Of a stretch of 37,248 bases of DNA, positions 32,658 to 37,248 are shown one piece after another. The notes below the pieces were generated by a model. It was not told where the DNA came from, did not search any database, and saw only the letters and a program-made list of their open reading frames with translations. How positions within the stretch are numbered: the stretch's first letter is position 1; the number at the start of each line of letters is the position of its first letter. This DNA comes from an uncultured Prevotellaceae bacterium (lineage in GTDB: Bacteria; Bacteroidota; Bacteroidia; Bacteroidales; Bacteroidaceae). Location of the stretch: positions 1 to 37,248 of the forward strand of contig CADCBZ010000035.1 in NCBI GenBank assembly GCA_902799765.1, read 5' to 3'. The position numbers and the translations under genes are program-made.

Positions 32658-33617
32658 TTATGGCGTCTGATCATAAACAGATGCCATTTCCCTTATCCAT
32701 CTAATTACTTCCTTTCGTACATGTTCTGGCGATATGACTTCAACTTCGCTACTCATCGACAGGATATGCTGAATAAAGTCATAAGTAGGCATCAGCGTCA
32801 CTTCAAAGATTGAATAGTCGCTGTGTTTTTCCACCTCTCGTTGCGACCAGTGTATCGGCAATTTTCGCAGATAGTCGCGCCTATGGTTGATATCAGTAGC
32901 CTTTATGCGGACACGCTCTGCTTTATGCACTTCAGGTTCAACTATGATGCCATAGGCGTCAGCAAAGTAGGAGTCTACCGAAAGCCCACGTGGCATCTTG
33001 AATGTGTCCTCTGTAGCAAATATCCGATGTACCCTGTCAAGCGCATAACGTCGTATTCGCCCTTGCTTTGTCCGTTCCTCAGGCTCTTCGCCCTCAGGCG
33101 CATTAAGCATCACACCAATGACATACCATCTTTGGTGGAATACTCGTACAAAGTATGGCTCCAGCAATATCTCGCAAGGCTCATCATCAAAGAAATCCTG
33201 ATAAAGGAGGTTTACGACCTGGTTTTTCTTCATGCATTCCAATATCTTCAGCAAATGCCCGTTTCCATATGGAATCGTTTCGTACATCACCCTATCACGC
33301 AGTCCTTTGCTATCCTGCAACAGTCCGTTAACGGCAAAAGCAGACAGTAGCCAGTCCTTCACATTATCTTTCTCCAACCATTCACGGTTAACAATGCGAT
33401 ATCTGTACCCATTACGGGCATCAGATGAAATGTCAATGTCAAACGCTTCCTCAATAGCACGCAGACAATCAGCAAACGTCCGTTTAGGCAATGGAGTCTT
33501 CAGCGAGTTCAACTCCGTCCGCCCCCACTCATAAACAAACTCCTTATACGTCAATCCCTTAGGATTCTCGTATAGCTTTGATAATATCCAGATATGTCTG
33601 CGCAGGTAGTCCTTCAT
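32658..33617 (-). CDS. WYL-domain transcriptional regulator
   Basis: A 319-residue protein. Its N-terminal winged helix-turn-helix region (about 1-85) contains IWILSKLYENPKGLTYKEF and LPKRTFADCLRAIEE. The WYL domain spans about 120-230: ECMKKNQVVNLLYQDFF, LEPYFVRVFHQRWYVIGV and RRYALDRVHRI. A C-terminal WCX-like extension (about 240-310) follows. WYL proteins bind nucleic-acid or nucleotide-like ligands and often control phage-defence and DNA-damage genes. Here it is the last gene of the leftward accessory operon, 19 bases after the 126-residue gene, with no promoter box of its own. It is therefore likely the operon's own regulator. Its targets are not shown by the sequence. Confidence 0.9.
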   Translation of the reverse strand: MKDYLRRHIWILSKLYENPKGLTYKEFVYEWGRTELNSLKTPLPKRTFADCLRAIEEAFDIDISSDARNGYRYRIVNREWLEKDNVKDWLLSAFAVNGLLQDSKGLRDRVMYETIPYGNGHLLKILECMKKNQVVNLLYQDFFDDEPCEILLEPYFVRVFHQRWYVIGVMLNAPEGEEPEERTKQGRIRRYALDRVHRIFATEDTFKMPRGLSVDSYFADAYGIIVEPEVHKAERVRIKATDINHRRDYLRKLPIHWSQREVEKHSDYSIFEVTLMPTYDFIQHILSMSSEVEVISPEHVRKEVIRWIREMASVYDQTP

Positions 33618-33636
33618 ACAACGTCATTATACGTTT

Positions 33637-34019
33637 TTATTCATCCTCGTCAGCTACTTCCTTGCCATTAATCAACTTCAGCATTTTCGAGACATACCCC
33701 TTGTGGGCATACAGTTGCTTAAAGCGATGCACGTTATTGGGCACGATCTCTATACGTCCATCGTCTGTTTCGTGGATTACAAGGTCTAATAGTCCAATGA
33801 TATGCCCAGCCTTAGCTGCGCAGGCTGAGGCACTCGGCTCGAACCCATCCGAGCCAAGTCAGCTTTCATTCTGCTTACCCCCTCAGGAGCCAATCGCTCC
33901 TCATCCAATTTCATAATCAGATGTTCAGGCACAGGCTTTTCGCAAATCTCTTTCAGCGTCCTGCCCTCGTGATTAATTCCTCCATTACCAGAGGGGATGA
34001 TATTATCATCACATTGCAT
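33637..34019 (-). pseudogene. unrecognised ~126-residue protein, single-base frameshift
   Basis: The first frame from ATG 34019 gives TLKEICEKPVPEHLIMKLDE and GVSRMKADLARMG, then runs out of frame and stops at 33786. If one base is restored in the GGG run at about 33842, the reading continues as FEPSASACAAKAGHIIGLLD, ETDDGRIEIVPNNVHRFKQL and KMLKLINGKEVADEDE to TAA at 33637. That second half is clearly coding (ordered codon use, no stops, meets the next gene with 19 bases). I do not recognise the family. It may be a one-base sequencing error in a homopolymer or a fresh mutation. It lies between the 732-residue gene and the WYL gene. Confidence 0.6.
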
Positions 34020-34040
34020 ATTATCAACAAATCAAGATCT

Positions 34041-36239
34041 TTATTTTAATGCAATTCTTTCAATTTCATTGGCCCTATCTTCATCTATATCCATTGATAA
34101 CCTAAGTCTCTCTAAGAGTCTACGTGACCTCTCAGGGATGATGCCGTCAGTTATTTCTTCCTTTATTGCTTCCAAATATTCTTTTTCGTCTTCTGTCAAT
34201 TGTGGTTGGGTACACATTTCTTCTAATTCTTTTGCTCTTTCTTCTGAGATGTTGAATTTTTCACGCATTCTATTTAAGAAACGGCGTTCTCTATCACTAA
34301 TACTTCCATCACTTTCCAAACAGAACATAATCTCCTCAACATAACTTTTTTCGTCAGTTGTCAAGTTAACAATAAAAGACTGCTTTTCTGTATTCAGCGA
34401 ACCCTCAAGTTGAGCATCTTGAGTATCACACAAATCCCTTATAGATCGGAACTTTACCTCCACTTTCCAACGAGTTTCCTCAGACTCTTTAAATTGTCTA
34501 TTTAAACTTAGTTCAACTTCTGCATGGGCTTTCATCCAAAGATATTTTGCTGAACCTTTTATTTCTGACTTCTCAGAATCATTGGTAAACTTTGTTTGAG
34601 AAGTAGAGACAAATTCATTATATTCCAGCATATTTGAATCCATCCTACTCTTAACAAGTCTTTGCCATTGAGGTTGCTCGGGATACCATACTAGGCCTTC
34701 TGGAACAAATGGTTTTCTCATAGGATCCAATCGAATTAACATACTTCTCTCATTATGAGAGGTTGCATCTTTTTGACTAGAACCACTTTTATCCATGCTT
34801 CCTTCACCAGAGAATAATTTAACATCGGCATTAGCAGAACGATGCATTTCGTTTTGACTCAATTCACTGACACTCTTACCTTTCACAGAAGTGAGGGAAA
34901 TTTCTTCGGCTCCAAGGCATTCTAAAAGATAACATAACTCATGTACTTTGTCAACAAAGAACAAATCTTCTGATTCCTCAATAGGAACATAGAATGAAGG
35001 ATTATACGGGTGACCGATATACAGTTGGTTAGCTACAGGATGACCTGCCGGGAAACGAAAACACGATGGGATATTTGACATACGGAAAACATCAATATCA
35101 TTTACAACACACCCAGCAATATCATTATCTTTTATTGGCATAATATATTTTCGATCCTTATAATCATAATTTGAAACATAATTATCCCATAAATCTTTCA
35201 TACAGCTTTCCGTTTCTTTAATTTCTCGCATTAGTTCCTTACGGTCATCACGGTCACATTCATCCAATGCTAAAATATATTCATTCCGCGCCATGTAATT
35301 ACGACCCAATGCACTATTTACATTAGCCTTGTTCCAATGTATCAAAGAAAGATTTTGGGGGATATCTCCCACTAGCTCTTCTGCAGAATCTAATAAGGAC
35401 AGAGCTTCCTCTAAAGCACTTTCGTCAATTTCATCAACTTCACTTTTGGCCCCTTCACGTAAATAAAGTATTCTAGCTTTAAAGAAATATCCATCGGCTT
35501 CATCAGGGGCATTTTTAATTATATCATCAGAAACATTAATTGCTTCTTCATACTTTCCTTCCTCAGCGAGATCCAAGGGGTTCACATCTTTTTCATATAG
35601 ATGAGATAAATCGGTAAGTAGTTTGGCCAACTTTGGTCCTATTGTCTTGAGAGTTTCAGAATCTACACCTTTAAAAAAGAAGTTACTATGTAAATTGTCA
35701 ACGAGTTTCCCCTCACTGTAGAAATAGAATGAGAGTTCTTTATACTTTACATTATCAAATTCTGACCAATAAAGGATTCTTTCATCCATCTTGTCATTGT
35801 CAGGGATGCAATAAATTGCCTTATCTGTAATAACAGTACCTTGATTACAAACACTCCAAAAAGATGTATCACGCATAAAGACAATTTCTTCATCCAAATT
35901 AATACCAAAATTTTGTCGCAAAGCAGAGAGTTTATCATCTAGTATATTTTTTCCTACTGTGCAATCTGCACTATCCAAGAACCCAAACCAATTTGAAGCT
36001 CTATTGTAAAAAATACTATGGAACGACTTTTTTTGATTATTGTCTTTCTGTTCATCGTTAAAATTTGGCGATTTAACAGCTTCTATTGTAAGCTGTCTTA
36101 ATCTTTTCAAGCTAATCCCCAAAGATTCCCTAAGATCACTAAGTCCTTCTTTAGTCCATACTTCATAAGGAATGTTTCCGTCATACTTTTTGTAGTAATC
36201 AAGATACCTTTCGACAAATTGCTTTTCTTTATTAGTCAT
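34041..36239 (-). CDS. 732-residue multidomain protein: PH-like, TPR, C-terminal TerB-like repeats
   Basis: Not recognised as a named protein. Residues about 1-60 are helical and charged. About 110-205 resemble a bacterial PH-like domain (VFMRDTSFWSVCNQGTVITD, KAIYCIPDN, ILYWSEFDNVKYKEL). About 225-330 look like tetratricopeptide repeats (LAEEGKYEEAINVSDDIIKN). A middle part (about 355-480) contains CFRFPAGHPVANQLYIGHPYN. A serine- and charge-rich segment follows. The last ~105 residues hold two related ~50-residue units (LTTDEKSYVEEIM...ISEERAKELEEMC and LTEDEKEYLEAIK...DIDEDRANEIERI), which look like EF-hand/TerB-type helical repeats. No signal peptide or membrane helix, so probably cytosolic. 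AT-rich codons compared with the housekeeping genes suggest transfer. Eight bases after the DUF6140 gene. Confidence 0.75.
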   Translation of the reverse strand: MTNKEKQFVERYLDYYKKYDGNIPYEVWTKEGLSDLRESLGISLKRLRQLTIEAVKSPNFNDEQKDNNQKKSFHSIFYNRASNWFGFLDSADCTVGKNILDDKLSALRQNFGINLDEEIVFMRDTSFWSVCNQGTVITDKAIYCIPDNDKMDERILYWSEFDNVKYKELSFYFYSEGKLVDNLHSNFFFKGVDSETLKTIGPKLAKLLTDLSHLYEKDVNPLDLAEEGKYEEAINVSDDIIKNAPDEADGYFFKARILYLREGAKSEVDEIDESALEEALSLLDSAEELVGDIPQNLSLIHWNKANVNSALGRNYMARNEYILALDECDRDDRKELMREIKETESCMKDLWDNYVSNYDYKDRKYIMPIKDNDIAGCVVNDIDVFRMSNIPSCFRFPAGHPVANQLYIGHPYNPSFYVPIEESEDLFFVDKVHELCYLLECLGAEEISLTSVKGKSVSELSQNEMHRSANADVKLFSGEGSMDKSGSSQKDATSHNERSMLIRLDPMRKPFVPEGLVWYPEQPQWQRLVKSRMDSNMLEYNEFVSTSQTKFTNDSEKSEIKGSAKYLWMKAHAEVELSLNRQFKESEETRWKVEVKFRSIRDLCDTQDAQLEGSLNTEKQSFIVNLTTDEKSYVEEIMFCLESDGSISDRERRFLNRMREKFNISEERAKELEEMCTQPQLTEDEKEYLEAIKEEITDGIIPERSRRLLERLRLSMDIDEDRANEIERIALK

Positions 36240-36247
36240 AGTAGAAA

Positions 36248-36469
36248 TTATTTAATTTTAGTTGCTTCCAAATACGCAGAATTCAAAGCTCCTGCTTTCT
36301 TTAAATCGATACCATATACTCGCATGAAGGCATCGGCTACAGCCTGACCTCCATTGACGGTAATAGGGTTGACAGCTGAAACCGTCGCCACCTCTACACT
36401 CATACCTGGTTCTATCAGGATGCCATTAGTGAGTTTGCGAGCTCTTGTAGTTACTTTGAATAATGCCAT
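36248..36469 (-). CDS. DUF6140-like small protein
   Basis: A 73-residue protein, MALFKVTTRARKLTNGILIE then GMSVEVATVSAVNP, NGGQAVADAFMRVYGIDLKK and AGALNSAYLEATKIK. I recognise this as the small DUF6140 family of Bacteroidota, usually found in accessory regions and without a known function. I start it at ATG 36469, the usual MALFKV start. ATG 36475 adds two residues. It is the first gene of the leftward operon, with a leader of roughly 270 bases that contains nested inverted repeats. It is followed after eight bases by the 732-residue gene. Confidence 0.75.
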   Translation of the reverse strand: MALFKVTTRARKLTNGILIEPGMSVEVATVSAVNPITVNGGQAVADAFMRVYGIDLKKAGALNSAYLEATKIK

Positions 36470-36475
36470 AAGCAT

Positions 36476-36735
36476 TTTAAGTTTTTAGTACCCTTTAATA
36501 ACTGAAAGCGCAGACCTCGTGTCGATATTCTGCAACGGAGGTCCTGAGAAAACCTTGAAGGTGGAATATGACAGAAGTCCGCGCTATAATGACGCGGAAA
36601 CAACTGTACGACATTCCCCACCTTCACTTTCATATCCGCTTTAGCAGACAGGGAGTTCTCAGGTTCCCGTTTGGCGAGAATGAAGCACTTTGCTTCGCTA
36701 TTCAGTATGTCAATGAAACGGCACATGGCCGTATC
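36476..36735 (-). ncRNA. structured leader of the DUF6140 operon, candidate regulatory RNA
   Basis: No convincing gene fits this stretch, but it is full of inverted repeats. CCTGAGAA (36543-36550) matches TTCTCAGG (36655-36662). Within these, GAAGGTGG (36557-36564) matches CCACCTTC (36618-36625), ACAG/CTGT pair inside that, and TCCGCG (36578-36583) with CGCGGA (36593-36598) forms the tip. A second stem, GAGGTCCTG (36538-36546) with CAGACCTC (36511-36518), lies toward the gene; its arm overlaps the CCTGAGAA arm, so the two are alternatives. A promoter box at 36742-36749 would start an RNA through all of it. The mutually exclusive stems are what a switch would need. Function is inference. Confidence 0.5.
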
Positions 36736-36741
36736 TGTTGG

Positions 36742-36749
36742 CAAAGATA
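36742..36749 (-). promoter_or_regulatory. promoter -7 box of the DUF6140 operon
   Basis: TATCTTTG on the minus strand, followed by CCAAC. No TTTG at the ideal 20-base distance; the nearest are at 14 and 25. Confidence 0.5.
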
Positions 36750-36817
36750 CAAAATCTTTATAACAAAACAACACCAAAAGCAAAAAAGTTGTTATCTTCT
36801 GTCAAAATTCCACTTTT

Positions 36818-37063
36818 TCAGTCGATCCCTAACATGTCACAGATGTAGTTTGCAGTAATGCGACTTGCTTTGACAAGAATCTTTAGTAATATAATCGGTA
36901 GAATGATAATTGCAGTCCATGTGTACCAGTGAAGGTCGGCCAGGCTTTTTGCATCTTGTTCGCCAAGCAATAGCGATACTATTATCACAATTGCAGCTAA
37001 AGCTGTTCCTCCAAATGCAAATAGTATAATCAATGTGATTATGGTTGTAAGACATCCTCTCAT
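36818..37063 (-). CDS. small two-helix membrane protein
   Basis: An 81-residue hydrophobic protein with two probable membrane helices. The first is at about 5-33 (TTIITLIILFAFGGTALAAI and on). The second is at about 48-63 (WTAIIILPIILLKILV). A short loop with EQDAKSLADLHWY joins them. Family not recognised. I start it at ATG 37063. GTG 37072 would add three residues. An AAGGAG sequence lies a few bases upstream, which is unusual here because most genes in this window have no Shine-Dalgarno. It follows the next small membrane gene by about 16 bases. Confidence 0.55.
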   Translation of the reverse strand: MRGCLTTIITLIILFAFGGTALAAIVIIVSLLLGEQDAKSLADLHWYTWTAIIILPIILLKILVKASRITANYICDMLGID

Positions 37064-37079
37064 AACATTCACTCCTTTT

Positions 37080-37248
37080 TTATTTAATAATAAGGTATAT
37101 CAACCAGCTAAGCACCCTGCAAGTTATCAAAAAGGCGACAGCTCCAATGACCAAACACAGCAATGCTGGCCAAAGGGCAATACATTCCCAACGCTCAGAC
37201 AATACTTTTGTGGCAGACATAAGGGTAATACATGGCACGGGTGCAGCT
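37080..37248 (-). CDS. small membrane protein, possibly cut by the window edge
   Basis: The frame ends at TAA 37082-37080 and is open to the right edge (56 codons). If it starts at ATG 37220 it is a complete 46-residue protein, beginning MSATKVLSERWE, with one long hydrophobic stretch (ALWPALLCLVIGAVAFLI and on) and ending LIYLIIK. Otherwise it continues beyond the window. It is similar in size and character to the membrane protein that follows, and the two are probably one transcript. Function unknown. Confidence 0.45.
   Translation of the reverse strand, partial: AAPVPCITLMSATKVLSERWECIALWPALLCLVIGAVAFLITCRVLSWLIYLIIK

Noticed and set aside
36451-36783. 110-codon minus-strand frame through the leader of the DUF6140 operon
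   Set aside because: It starts upstream of the -7 box, overlaps the DUF6140 start, and its sequence is dictated by inverted repeats. I treat the region as structured leader, while noting that a conserved small protein is not fully excluded.
1-37248. Prophage, insertion sequence or CRISPR array in the window
   Set aside because: No transposase, integrase, phage structural gene, Cas gene or regular repeat-spacer array was seen; the accessory right end shows no attachment site or terminal repeats that I could find.

Overview
The window looks like chromosomal DNA from a member of the Bacteroidales, most likely Prevotella or a close relative. Most transcription units are preceded by the Bacteroidota promoter form (a TTTG-like box, about 20 bases, then TAnnTTTG, usually read as TACCTTTGCA or TATCTTTGCA). 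Shine-Dalgarno sequences are almost absent. The gene repertoire also fits: LruC-domain lipoproteins, an S46 dipeptidyl peptidase, a fused SpmA-SpmB protein, biosynthetic SpeA, CE20-type esterase, GH2 enzyme, DUF6140.

Layout. 1-187: tail of an unrecognised protein. 348-3183 (minus): ribosomal operon rplM-rpsI-rpsB-tsf with a long leader. 3259-5681 (minus): pnp with a hairpin leader. 5766-7162: broken thioredoxin-like lipoprotein gene, then tRNA-Val. 7165-10108: divergent secreted esterases (alpha/beta hydrolase; sialate/xylan O-acetylesterase), then a NUDIX hydrolase. 10158-15685: topA-aroK-speA-argB, tightly packed, with argB closed by a hairpin. 15686-16705: ECF sigma factor and its putative membrane anti-sigma partner. 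16871-18604 (minus): ribF and a CPBP membrane protease. 18641-18801: tRNA-Met. 18842-22559: two divergent LruC lipoprotein genes. 22569-30082: SpmAB-like protein, polysaccharide flippase, S46 peptidase and GH2 enzyme. 30085-31898 (minus): DEAD-box helicase. 31979-32644: HicAB toxin-antitoxin. 32658-36749 (minus): a four-gene accessory operon with a long structured leader (DUF6140, a 732-residue protein with PH-like, TPR and TerB-like parts, a frameshifted 126-residue protein, and a WYL regulator). 36818-37248 (minus): two small membrane proteins.

Two things stand out. First, four genes in the first 10.4 kb (tsf, rpsB, the thioredoxin-like gene, topA) each lack an internal block. Three of these gaps also break the frame, in genes that include the essential rpsB and topA. 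I read this as recurrent small deletions from assembly until reads show otherwise; a single-base frameshift near 33.84 kb is similar in kind. Second, the region from 32.6 to 36.8 kb is the best candidate for an undescribed system: AT-rich, WYL-containing, with an unknown multidomain protein and a leader of nested inverted repeats, lying beside HicAB.
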